Source: CAJPST01 sp041795785
GTDB taxonomy: Bacteria > Pseudomonadota > Gammaproteobacteria > Enterobacterales > Pasteurellaceae
NCBI GenBank assembly: GCA_041795785.1
Contig: JBHBXR010000058.1
Span: forward strand, 1-38,541
Reading direction: 5' to 3'
Length of the DNA stretch: 38,541 nt
Shown piece by piece: positions 1 through 7,388 of the stretch (position 1 is its first letter; every line of letters begins with the position of its first letter). Position numbers and translations under genes: made by a program. Below the pieces are notes generated by a model, which made no database searches, was not told the DNA's origin, and worked only from the letters and a program-made list of their open reading frames with translations.

Positions 1-290
1 CGACAAATCCATTGTTTGCTATGCCTTGGTATTGGCATATGGTATTAGGTGGTTTTGCATTAGGTATGTTCTTTATGGCTACGGATCCGGTATCAGCTGC
101 TTTCACCAATAAAGGTAAATGGTGGTATGGTATTTTGATCGGAGTAATGTGTGTGTTAATTCGAGTTGTCAACCCTGCCTATCCAGAAGGGATGATGCTA
201 GCAATTTTGTTTGCTAACTTATTTGCACCGTTATTCGACTACCTCGTAGTTCAAGCAAATATCAAACGTCGGAGAGCGCGCAATGGCTAA
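1..290 (+). CDS. nqrB: Na+-translocating NADH:quinone reductase subunit B, C-terminal part (5' end outside window)
   Basis: Only the last ~95 codons are present; the reading frame is open from the first bases, so the gene begins upstream. NqrB is the large membrane subunit of Na+-NQR. It carries covalent FMN and riboflavin and takes part in quinone reduction and Na+ transport. The visible part has the family's C-terminal pattern: MPWYWHMVLGG, then FMATDPVSAA, then two hydrophobic helices and a basic tail (KRRRARNG). The covalent FMN threonine lies in the missing part. Its stop overlaps the nqrC start by 8 bases (ATGGCTAA), which indicates translational coupling in nqrABCDEF. Identity is clear from these motifs and the following genes. 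Confidence 0.96.
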   Translation, partial: TNPLFAMPWYWHMVLGGFALGMFFMATDPVSAAFTNKGKWWYGILIGVMCVLIRVVNPAYPEGMMLAILFANLFAPLFDYLVVQANIKRRRARNG

Positions 291-1059
291 ATTCAATAAA
301 GATAGTGTCAGCGGAACAATTTCAGTTGTTGTTCTGGTCAGTTTAGCTTGTTCCGTTATTGTGGCGGGTTCCGCAGTATTGTTGAAATCAACACAGGAAG
401 AGCAAAAACAGCTTGATAAACAAAAAAATATTCTAAGTGTCGCGGGTTTGTTACAAGCGGATACTAAAAATAGTCAAATCAAGGATCTTTATGCTAAAAA
501 TATCGAACCTCGTTGTGTAGAACTGAATTCCGGAAATTACACCGAGTGCCCTGCAAATTTTGATGCAAAAGCTGCTGTAAAAGATCCTAAACAAAGTCAA
601 CCGATTGCTGCAGAAGATGATAAAGCGGGTATTCGGACTAGAGCTAATCTTGCTGAAGTTTATTTGGTAAAAGATACAAGCGGTCAAGTATCTCAAATCG
701 TACTGCCGGTGTATGGTCGCGGTTTATGGTCTACTATGTATGGTTTTTTATCTGTTCAACCGGATGGTAATACAGTAAACGGTATTACTTATTATGAACA
801 CGGTGAAACGCCGGGATTAGGCGGTGAAATTGAAAATCCGCGTTGGCAGGCTCAATTCGTAGGTAAGAAATTACTTAGTGAACAGGGAGAACCTGCATTA
901 CATATCGGTAAAGGCGCTTCTTCGGATAAAGACCACGGTATTGATGGAATTTCAGGCTCAACTTTAACCAGTAACGGTGTGGATAATTCTTTTAAGTTTT
1001 GGTTAGGTCAAAAGGGGTTTGGTCCGTATTTGGCTAAATTGAAAGCGGGGGCTAATTAA
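283..1059 (+). CDS. nqrC: Na+-translocating NADH:quinone reductase subunit C
   Basis: The protein has 258 aa, the normal family length. One N-terminal membrane anchor (about residues 12-35) is followed by a periplasmic FMN-binding domain. The flavinylation motif DGISGSTLT lies near residues 221-229; Thr227 should be the residue that ApbE links to FMN through a phosphoester. The more usual form of this motif has Ala where Ser226 stands here. NqrC passes electrons from the NqrF side to the NqrB flavins. The start is fixed by the overlap with the nqrB stop, and the TAA stop shares its last A with the nqrD ATG. The flavin transferase gene apbE follows the operon. Confidence 0.96.
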   Translation: MAKFNKDSVSGTISVVVLVSLACSVIVAGSAVLLKSTQEEQKQLDKQKNILSVAGLLQADTKNSQIKDLYAKNIEPRCVELNSGNYTECPANFDAKAAVKDPKQSQPIAAEDDKAGIRTRANLAEVYLVKDTSGQVSQIVLPVYGRGLWSTMYGFLSVQPDGNTVNGITYYEHGETPGLGGEIENPRWQAQFVGKKLLSEQGEPALHIGKGASSDKDHGIDGISGSTLTSNGVDNSFKFWLGQKGFGPYLAKLKAGAN

Positions 1060-1679
1060 TGAATGCTAATCTAAAAAAATTATTGTTATCCCCGGTTGTG
1101 GATAACAACCCGATTGCGTTACAAATTTTGGGAATTTGTTCTGCACTGGCAGTAACTACTAAACTGGAAACGGCAGTAGTTATGGCAATTGCAGTAAGTC
1201 TTGTAACGGCATTTTCGAGCTATTTTATCTCTTTGATCCGTAACTATATTCCAAACAGTATCCGTATCATTGTACAAATGGCGATTATTGCGTCTTTGGT
1301 AATCTTAGTTGACCAAATTCTGCGCGCATACGCCTATGATTTGTCCAAACAGCTTTCCGTTTTCGTGGGTTTGATTATCACAAACTGTATCGTAATGGGA
1401 CGTGCGGAAGCTTTTGCGATGAAATCGGCTCCGGTAGAAAGTTTCGTGGATGGTATCGGTAACGGCTTGGGTTATGGAGCAATCCTTATTACAGTGGCAT
1501 TTATCCGTGAATTAATCGGTTCCGGTAAATTATTCGGTGTGTCTGTATTGCAAACTGTTCAAGAGGGCGGTTGGTATCAAACTAACGGCTTGTTCCTGCT
1601 TGCACCAAGCGCATTCTTTATTATCGGTTTCATTATCTGGGGAATTAGAACCTGGAAACCTGAGCAGGTGGAGAAGTAG
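1059..1679 (+). CDS. nqrD: Na+-translocating NADH:quinone reductase subunit D
   Basis: This 206-aa integral membrane protein of the NqrD/RnfE family has about six hydrophobic helices. NqrD and NqrE are inverted-topology homologues. They build the central membrane part of the pump, with an Fe-S centre at their interface. The N-terminus (LLLSPVVDNNPIALQILGICSALAV cut to its core NNPIALQILGICSAL) and the segment TNCIVMGRAEAFA are family hallmarks; the Cys in TNCIVMGR and an early Cys are the kind of conserved cysteines that ligate that centre. The ATG overlaps the nqrC stop by one base, and nqrE follows after 3 bases. Confidence 0.96.
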   Translation: MNANLKKLLLSPVVDNNPIALQILGICSALAVTTKLETAVVMAIAVSLVTAFSSYFISLIRNYIPNSIRIIVQMAIIASLVILVDQILRAYAYDLSKQLSVFVGLIITNCIVMGRAEAFAMKSAPVESFVDGIGNGLGYGAILITVAFIRELIGSGKLFGVSVLQTVQEGGWYQTNGLFLLAPSAFFIIGFIIWGIRTWKPEQVEK

Positions 1680-1682
1680 TCT

Positions 1683-2279
1683 ATGGAACATTACATTAGT
1701 CTTTTTGTTAAGTCCGTATTTGTCGAAAATATGGCGCTTTCCTTCTTCCTCGGAATGTGTACTTTTCTTGCGGTTTCCAAGAAAGTATCGACTGCATTCG
1801 GTTTAGGGATTGCAGTAATTGTCGTATTGGGAATTTCCGTACCGGTAAACCAGTTAGTGTATAATCTTGTTCTCAGAGACGGTGCATTAGTTGACGGAGT
1901 TGATTTAAGTTTCTTGAATTTCATTACCTTTATCGGCGTTATCGCTGCTTTGGTTCAAATCCTTGAAATGGTGTTGGATAAATATTTCCCGGCGCTGTAT
2001 AACGCATTGGGCATTTTCTTACCGTTAATTACGGTGAACTGTGCGATTTTCGGCGGCGTATCTTTCATGGTGCAGCGCGATTATAACTTCACCGAATCCG
2101 TTGTTTACGGTATCGGTGCAGGTACCGGTTGGATGCTTGCTATTGTGGCGCTTGCCGGTATTACCGAAAAAATGAAATATGCTGATGTTCCGGCAGGTTT
2201 GCGCGGTCTGGGTATTACCTTTATCGTAGTAGGCTTAATGGCACTCGGTTTTATGTCATTTTCAGGCATTCAGTTGTAA
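1683..2279 (+). CDS. nqrE: Na+-translocating NADH:quinone reductase subunit E
   Basis: This 198-aa membrane protein is the homologue and partner of NqrD. It has six hydrophobic stretches, the N-terminal motif VFVENMALSFFLGMCTFLAV (residues about 11-30), and the second-half motif LITVNCAIFGG. The cysteines in GMCTF and VNCAIF are the conserved pair associated with the NqrD/NqrE iron centre. Start spacing of 3 bases from nqrD and 15 bases to nqrF, with a good RBS (AAGGGG) before nqrF, fits one transcript. Confidence 0.96.
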   Translation: MEHYISLFVKSVFVENMALSFFLGMCTFLAVSKKVSTAFGLGIAVIVVLGISVPVNQLVYNLVLRDGALVDGVDLSFLNFITFIGVIAALVQILEMVLDKYFPALYNALGIFLPLITVNCAIFGGVSFMVQRDYNFTESVVYGIGAGTGWMLAIVALAGITEKMKYADVPAGLRGLGITFIVVGLMALGFMSFSGIQL

Positions 2280-2294
2280 GAAGGGGATACTTAA

Positions 2295-3518
2295 ATGGAA
2301 ATTACACTAGGTATTGCAATGTTCACCGTTATCGTTTTGGCATTAGCGGTAATTATTTTATTCGCTAAGTCAAAATTGGTCAGTTCGGGTGACATTACCA
2401 TTGAAATTAATCACGATCCCAATAAAGCAATTCATTTGCCTGCGGGCGGGAAATTATTAGGCGCATTGGCGAGCCAAGGCATCTTCGTCTCTTCCGCTTG
2501 CGGTGGCGGCGGTTCTTGCGGTCAATGTATCGTAAAAGTTACCGAGGGCGGCGGAGATATTCTGCCGACCGAGCTTTCTCACATTTCCAAACGGGAAGCG
2601 AAAGAAGGTTATCGCCTTTCTTGTCAGGTTAACGTGAAAAACAACATGAAAATCGAACTGCCGGAAGAAGTGTTCGGTGTGAAAAAATGGGAATGTACGG
2701 TTATTTCAAACGATAATAAGGCCACCTTTATTAAAGAGCTGAAATTGGCGATTCCGGAAGGTGAAGAAGTACCTTTCCGTGCCGGCGGTTATATCCAAAT
2801 TGAAGCGGAACCGCATACGGTGCATTATAAAGACTTCGATATTCCGAAAGAATATCACGAAGACTGGGACAAATATGATCTGTGGCGTTATGTGTCCAAA
2901 GTGGACGAGCCGATTGTTCGTGCTTATTCAATGGCGTCTTATCCGGAAGAAAAAGGCATTATTATGCTGAACGTGCGTATCGCAACGCCGCCGCCGAAAG
3001 TGCCGAATGCACCGCCGGGACAAATGTCTTCCTATATTTGGTCATTGAAACCGGGCGATAAAGTCATGATCTCCGGTCCGTTCGGTGAGTTCTTCGCTAA
3101 AGAAACCGATGCGGAGATGGTCTTTATCGGTGGTGGTGCAGGTATGGCGCCGATGCGTTCGCATATCTTCGACCAATTAAAACGTTTGAAATCCAAACGC
3201 AAAATGTCATTCTGGTACGGCGCCCGCTCCAGACGTGAAATGTTCTATGTGGAAGATTTCGATATGTTACAAGCGGAAAATCCGAACTTCGTATGGCATG
3301 TCGCACTTTCCGATCCGCTGCCGGATGATAATTGGGACGGTTACACAGGCTTTATTCACAATGTGCTTTATGAAAACTATCTGAAAGATCACGAAGCGCC
3401 GGAAGATTGTGAATACTATATGTGCGGACCGCCGATTATGAACGCATCCGTAATTAAGATGCTGAAAGATCTCGGCGTTGAAGACGAGAACATCTTATTG
3501 GATGACTTCGGCGGTTGA
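2295..3518 (+). CDS. nqrF: Na+-translocating NADH:quinone reductase subunit F (NADH-oxidising, FAD and 2Fe-2S)
   Basis: The protein has 407 aa, the full family length. Residues 3-24 form an N-terminal membrane helix. A plant-type ferredoxin domain follows with ligands Cys69, Cys75, Cys78 (motif SACGGGGSCGQC) and Cys110. The FAD-binding barrel contains RAYSMAS, and the NADH-binding domain has GGGAGMAPMR and ends with CGPPIMN and LDDFGG. NqrF oxidises cytoplasmic NADH and passes electrons from FAD to the 2Fe-2S centre and into the membrane subunits. It is the last structural gene of nqrABCDEF. Two hairpins follow before apbE. Confidence 0.97.
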   Translation: MEITLGIAMFTVIVLALAVIILFAKSKLVSSGDITIEINHDPNKAIHLPAGGKLLGALASQGIFVSSACGGGGSCGQCIVKVTEGGGDILPTELSHISKREAKEGYRLSCQVNVKNNMKIELPEEVFGVKKWECTVISNDNKATFIKELKLAIPEGEEVPFRAGGYIQIEAEPHTVHYKDFDIPKEYHEDWDKYDLWRYVSKVDEPIVRAYSMASYPEEKGIIMLNVRIATPPPKVPNAPPGQMSSYIWSLKPGDKVMISGPFGEFFAKETDAEMVFIGGGAGMAPMRSHIFDQLKRLKSKRKMSFWYGARSRREMFYVEDFDMLQAENPNFVWHVALSDPLPDDNWDGYTGFIHNVLYENYLKDHEAPEDCEYYMCGPPIMNASVIKMLKDLGVEDENILLDDFGG

Positions 3519-3534
3519 TTTTTATAGGGTTAAA

Positions 3535-3555
3535 CCTCATACCTAATGTATGAGG
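3535..3555 (+). other. Stem-loop just after nqrF
   Basis: This is a perfect 8-bp inverted repeat, CCTCATAC / GTATGAGG, with loop CTAAT. It lies 17 bases after the nqrF stop. No T-run follows, so it may stabilise the 3' end of the nqr message or slow transcription rather than terminate it. Its role is inferred. Confidence 0.45.
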
Positions 3556-3585
3556 TAATCCACGCATTAATAGTTAATAATAGTC

Positions 3586-3606
3586 GAGCCGCTCTGCGGC
3601 TCTTGT
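3586..3606 (+). terminator. Possible weak terminator between nqrF and apbE
   Basis: A 7-bp GC-rich stem, GAGCCGC / GCGGCTC, has a 3-base loop (TCT) and is followed by the T-rich stretch TTGTT. The T-run is short, so read-through into apbE is likely. This could lower apbE and nqrM expression relative to the abundant Nqr subunits. Confidence 0.5.
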
Positions 3607-3643
3607 TCATTCAATCAGGTTAATAAAACTAACAAAAAAACCG

Positions 3644-3652
3644 ACCGCACTT
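3644..3652 (-). repeat. Uptake signal sequence directly before the apbE start
   Basis: This is an exact USS core (ACCGCACTT on the + strand) ending two bases before the apbE ATG, in the place where a Shine-Dalgarno sequence would normally be. Confidence 0.9.
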
Positions 3653-3654
3653 TT

Positions 3655-4701
3655 ATGAAATTAAAACAATTACTTGCAGGAATAGGCAGCATTGCTCTTA
3701 CATTAATGTTAGCAGCCTGCCAAAAAGATCCCGAAATCGTTACCCTTAGCGGTAAAACAATGGGAACCACTTATCTCATTAAATATATTGATAACGGCAA
3801 ATTAAAACAAGCGCCGCAGCAGGCGCATGAACAAATCGATCTGATTTTAAAAGACGTGAACGCTAAAATGTCCACTTATGATCCGAATTCGGAGCTCAGC
3901 CGCTTTAACCAAAGCACACAAATCAATAGTGCAGTGGAAATTTCAAACGACTTAGCGACGGTTATTCAGGAAGCGATTCGTTTAAACCGACTGACGGAAG
4001 GCGCATTGGATGTCACTGTCGGTCCTATTGTTAATTTATGGGGCTTCGGACCGGAAAAACGGGTGGATAAACGACCGACACCGGAACAAATCGTCGAGCG
4101 TCAAGCTTGGGTAGGAATTGATAAACTCAAACTAACGGAACATAACGGCAAATTCAGTCTTGAAAAGTCCGTACCGCAGCTTTATATCGATCTTTCTGCC
4201 ATCGCTAAAGGTTTCGGTGTAGATAAAGTTGCCGCTTATTTGGACGATATCGGAACACAAAACTATATGGTGGAAATCGGTGGGGAAATCCGCGCCAAAG
4301 GAAAAAATATTGCCAATAAATACTGGCAAATAGCCATTGAAAAACCCGCTTTCGACGGTTCGCGCGAAGTTGATCAAATTATTCAGTTGAATAATTTATC
4401 TATGGCGACTTCCGGTAATTATCGCAATTATTTTGAAGAAAACGGTATTCGCTTTTCCCATGAAATCGATCCGAAAACCGGCGCGCCGGTACAGCATCAT
4501 TTGGCTTCCATTACTGTGCTGACACCTTCCGCAATGACGGCGGACGGATTCTCCACCGGCTTATTTGTGTTGGGCGAGGAAAAAGCATTACAAATCGCGG
4601 AGCAGCAAGGGCTGGCGGTTTATATTATCGTCAAAACCGATAAAGGTTTTGAAACTCAAATGTCTTCCGCATTTAAACAACTGTTAATTTCAGCGAAATA
4701 A
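3655..4701 (+). CDS. apbE: FAD:protein FMN transferase (lipoprotein)
   Basis: This 348-aa protein has a lipoprotein signal: hydrophobic residues 5-20 and the lipobox LAAC, with the acylated Cys22. It is therefore exported and anchored to the membrane on the periplasmic side. The ApbE domain shows the KTMGTTY start, the DLSAIAKGFGVD motif, the GGEIRAKG loop and the metal/FAD-binding C-terminal segment with EIDPKTGAPV and MTADGFST. ApbE transfers FMN from FAD to the threonines of NqrB and NqrC. The gene sits between nqrF and nqrM, the usual place in Pasteurellaceae and Vibrio. The ATG at 3655 is fixed by the signal peptide but has no clear Shine-Dalgarno; a USS occupies that position. Confidence 0.95.
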   Translation: MKLKQLLAGIGSIALTLMLAACQKDPEIVTLSGKTMGTTYLIKYIDNGKLKQAPQQAHEQIDLILKDVNAKMSTYDPNSELSRFNQSTQINSAVEISNDLATVIQEAIRLNRLTEGALDVTVGPIVNLWGFGPEKRVDKRPTPEQIVERQAWVGIDKLKLTEHNGKFSLEKSVPQLYIDLSAIAKGFGVDKVAAYLDDIGTQNYMVEIGGEIRAKGKNIANKYWQIAIEKPAFDGSREVDQIIQLNNLSMATSGNYRNYFEENGIRFSHEIDPKTGAPVQHHLASITVLTPSAMTADGFSTGLFVLGEEKALQIAEQQGLAVYIIVKTDKGFETQMSSAFKQLLISAK

Positions 4702-4710
4702 GGAAAAGCA

Positions 4711-4953
4711 ATGGAACTCTTTCTCATCACGTTCGGCATTTTCATTTTGGTTATTTTGGGAATGTCTCTCGGCTATATTATTAAGAAAAAATCCATTACC
4801 GGCAGTTGCGGCGGGATTACCGCATTAGGTATGAAAAAGGTCTGCGATTGTGAAGAGCCTTGCGATAACCTAAAGGATAAAATCGCCAAAGGCGAAGCGG
4901 ATCCTGCCGAACTGGAGCGTTTTAACAAACCGCAATTCTACGAAGTAAAATAG
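4711..4953 (+). CDS. nqrM: Na+-NQR maturation protein NqrM (DUF539)
   Basis: This 80-aa protein has one N-terminal membrane helix (residues 3-24) and a Cys-rich soluble part with Cys33, Cys45, Cys47 and Cys51 (SCGG, CDCEEPC). This is the signature of NqrM. From published work on the Vibrio protein, the family is required for active Na+-NQR and is thought to deliver iron for the NqrD/NqrE centre. The start has an RBS (AAGGAAAAGCA) and follows apbE by 9 bases, so both maturation genes form one unit. Confidence 0.93.
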   Translation: MELFLITFGIFILVILGMSLGYIIKKKSITGSCGGITALGMKKVCDCEEPCDNLKDKIAKGEADPAELERFNKPQFYEVK

Positions 4954-4981
4954 CGAACGTTATAAAACTCAATTAAAACCG

Positions 4982-4990
4982 ACCGCACTT
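4982..4990 (-). repeat. Uptake signal sequence upstream of mnmA
   Basis: This exact USS core (ACCGCACTT on the + strand) lies in the 66-base gap between nqrM and mnmA. It is followed by a weak complementary stretch (GCAC...GTGC) that does not make a convincing terminator. Confidence 0.85.
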
Positions 4991-5019
4991 TTGAGGGTGC
5001 AGAACAGATTAAACGGAAT

Positions 5020-6171
5020 ATGAAATCAAAAACTTACGCTACGCATTTTCCCGCATTAAGCGCAGAACAACTGGCGGCAAACGGAAGGAAGAAAGTCATT
5101 GTCGGTATGTCCGGCGGTGTGGATTCTTCCGTATCCGCTTTTATTCTGCAACAGCAGGGCTACCAAGTGGAAGGCCTGTTTATGAAAAACTGGGAAGAGG
5201 ACGACGACACCGATTATTGCACGGCTGCGGCGGATTTAGCCGATGCGCAGGCGGTTTGCGATAAACTGGGCATCCGCTTACATAAAATCAACTTTGCCGC
5301 CGAATATTGGGACAACGTATTCGAGCATTTTTTAACCGAATACAAAGCGGGCAGAACGCCGAACCCGGATATTCTGTGTAACAAAGAAATCAAATTCAAA
5401 GCCTTTTTGGAATATGCCGCCGAGGATTTAGGCGCGGATTATATCGCCACCGGTCATTATGTGCGTCGTCGTGATGTAAACGGTCAATCACAACTGTTGC
5501 GCGGGTTGGATAACAATAAGGATCAAAGTTATTTTCTTTACACCTTAAGTCAGGAGCAGGTGGCGCAAAGCCTGTTTCCGGTCGGTGATATTGAAAAACC
5601 GATTGTACGCGCTATTGCGGAAGACTTGGGCTTGATTACGGCGAAGAAAAAAGATTCCACCGGTATTTGTTTTATCGGTGAACGTAAATTCAAAGATTTT
5701 CTCGCCCGCTATTTACCGGCGCAACCCGGCGATATTAAAACCGTCGAAGGTGATGTGATCGGACGCCACCAAGGATTGATGTATCACACTTTGGGGCAGC
5801 GTAAAGGGCTTGGTATCGGCGGAGTCAAAGGCAAGGATGAAAACGCTTGGTATGTAGTGGAAAAGGATTTGGTAAATAACGTGTTAGTCGTTGCTCAGGG
5901 GCTGGATAACTCGGCGTTACTGTCAACGGGTTTAATCGCCCAACAGCTGCATTGGGTCGATCGTCAACCGATTCGTAATCCCTTACGCTGCACGGTAAAA
6001 ACCCGTTATCGCCAAGCGGATATAGATTGCGAAATTATCCCGATTCACGACGATTGCATCGAAGTCCGTTTTGACCAACCTCAGATCGCCGTGACTCCGG
6101 GACAATCCGCTGTCTTTTATCAAGGCGAAGTCTGTTTGGGCGGCGGCATAATCGAACAACAACTGAAATAA
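5020..6171 (+). CDS. mnmA: tRNA-specific 2-thiouridylase MnmA
   Basis: The protein has 383 aa. It carries the ATP-pyrophosphatase P-loop SGGVDS (residues 31-36), the catalytic nucleophile Cys120 (NPDILCNKEIKF) and the persulfide-forming Cys217 (STGICFIGERKF), so it should be active. MnmA transfers sulfur to uridine 34 of Lys, Glu and Gln tRNAs in the cytoplasm, receiving it from the Tus relay. The family's order, catalytic domain then central and C-terminal beta-barrel, is complete. In many gammaproteobacteria mnmA is followed directly by hflD and purB; here a GNAT gene lies between. A USS-pair hairpin directly follows the stop. Confidence 0.96.
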   Translation: MKSKTYATHFPALSAEQLAANGRKKVIVGMSGGVDSSVSAFILQQQGYQVEGLFMKNWEEDDDTDYCTAAADLADAQAVCDKLGIRLHKINFAAEYWDNVFEHFLTEYKAGRTPNPDILCNKEIKFKAFLEYAAEDLGADYIATGHYVRRRDVNGQSQLLRGLDNNKDQSYFLYTLSQEQVAQSLFPVGDIEKPIVRAIAEDLGLITAKKKDSTGICFIGERKFKDFLARYLPAQPGDIKTVEGDVIGRHQGLMYHTLGQRKGLGIGGVKGKDENAWYVVEKDLVNNVLVVAQGLDNSALLSTGLIAQQLHWVDRQPIRNPLRCTVKTRYRQADIDCEIIPIHDDCIEVRFDQPQIAVTPGQSAVFYQGEVCLGGGIIEQQLK

Positions 6172-6175
6172 CCTC

Positions 6176-6216
6176 AAGTGCGGTCGGAAAAAACACTGTT
6201 TTTTATTACCGCACTT
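6176..6216 (+). terminator. Inverted USS pair forming a hairpin after mnmA
   Basis: AAGTGCGGT (6176-6184) and its exact complement ACCGCACTT (6208-6216) are 23 bases apart, followed by TTT. The hairpin starts 5 bases after the mnmA stop. Head-to-head USS pairs are known to serve as intrinsic terminators in Pasteurellaceae. Confidence 0.7.
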
Positions 6217-6237
6217 TTTAACCGAGCGAGAATATAT

Positions 6238-6663
6238 ATGTCCGTCATAATTAAACCGATGTTGCCCTTTCATTATGAGGAAGTTTATGCCCTCTGGAGC
6301 AAAATCGACGGAATGGATTTGAATCCGCGGGATGACAATCCCGCGGCGATTTCGGCATTTTTGAGTGCCAATCCCGACTTAAATTATGTGGCGTTAGCAA
6401 ACGATAAGGTCATCGGCGTGATCATGTGCGGCTTTGACGGCAGACGGGCGACGATTTATCATGCCGCTGTAGCGGAAGCATACCGTAATCGGGGCATCGC
6501 CAGCGCCTTATTAAATACATTGGAGAATGCCCTCAAGGCGAAAAATATCAGCAAAGGGCGTTTATTGGCGTTTAAGTCGAATGAAACAGCAACGGAATTT
6601 TGGCAAAAATCAGGATGGACGCTACGCGAACATCTTAATTATTTTTCCAAATCCTTCCTATAA
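6238..6663 (+). CDS. GNAT-family N-acetyltransferase, substrate unknown
   Basis: The protein has 141 aa. It shows the GNAT core: a beta-strand pair with VALANDKVIGVIMCG, then the acetyl-CoA pyrophosphate loop YRNRGIASALL (Q/R-x-x-G-x-G/A), and a late FWQKSGW strand. The reaction should be acetyl transfer from acetyl-CoA to an amine; the acceptor cannot be told from sequence. The ATG at 6238 was chosen over a GTG 60 bases upstream, because that longer frame begins inside the USS terminator and its extra residues do not look like the family. The gene lies between mnmA and hflD, an unusual insertion in that block. Confidence 0.8.
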   Translation: MSVIIKPMLPFHYEEVYALWSKIDGMDLNPRDDNPAAISAFLSANPDLNYVALANDKVIGVIMCGFDGRRATIYHAAVAEAYRNRGIASALLNTLENALKAKNISKGRLLAFKSNETATEFWQKSGWTLREHLNYFSKSFL

Positions 6664-6759
6664 GGACGGTGTTAGCGGCGTTCTCGCCATAGCTCGGTGA
6701 CTTTAAATGCCCGCTAATAAATGCTATATTGCACACTTTCTTTCTAACCCTTTACGAAT

Positions 6760-7374
6760 ATGGCAACGAATTACTACGATATTACTTTGGCGTTAGCCGG
6801 CGTCTGTCAGGCGGCGAAATTGGTACAGCAATTTGCACTGGAAGGTGAAGCTGATCCGGCGGCGGTGAAAGTTTCTTTGGAAACTCTGTTGCAAACCGCA
6901 CCGGAAAATACTTTGGCGGTATATGGCGGTGATGAACGCAATCTGAAGCTCGGTTTGCAAACGTTGCTTGAACAGCTTAACGGCAGCACGGAAGATTTAA
7001 CCCGTTACTGGCTCGGCGTATTGGCGCTGTCGGGTAAACTGGATAACAACGGCGACGCCAAAGCCGAGCTTGCCCGCCGTATTCAATATTTACCGGCCCA
7101 ACTGGCGCATTATGATTTACTCGACGATCAAATGTTTGCCACGATTGCCGCCATGTATGTGGACATTATCAGTCCGCTCGGCAATAAAATCCAAGTGAAG
7201 GGTTCGCCTTTATATTTACAGCAACCTGCTATCCATAATCGCATCCGCGCCTGTTTATTAACCGGTATCCGTTCTGCAATTTTGTGGCGCCAAGTGGGCG
7301 GCAGCAAATGGCAACTTTTATTCTTCCGCCGTAAAATTTACGATATGGCGCAGCAAATTTACAACTCACTTTAA
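6760..7374 (+). CDS. hflD: High frequency lysogenization protein HflD homologue
   Basis: The 204-aa, largely helical protein matches HflD in length and in its opening segment (YDITLALAGVCQAA) and its end (QVGGSKWQLLFFRRKI). In E. coli HflD is a membrane-associated protein that affects lambda CII stability; its normal cell role is not established. It sits 14 bases before purB, the same order as in E. coli (mnmA-hflD-purB), which supports the assignment. The start ATG at 6760 is the first in frame, but the RBS is weak. Confidence 0.92.
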   Translation: MATNYYDITLALAGVCQAAKLVQQFALEGEADPAAVKVSLETLLQTAPENTLAVYGGDERNLKLGLQTLLEQLNGSTEDLTRYWLGVLALSGKLDNNGDAKAELARRIQYLPAQLAHYDLLDDQMFATIAAMYVDIISPLGNKIQVKGSPLYLQQPAIHNRIRACLLTGIRSAILWRQVGGSKWQLLFFRRKIYDMAQQIYNSL

Positions 7375-7388
7375 CGGAGCAATATTTT

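Noticed and set aside
4984..5001. Terminator before mnmA (GCAC / GTGC around the USS)
   Set aside because: The stem is only about 4 bp and there is no T-run after it.
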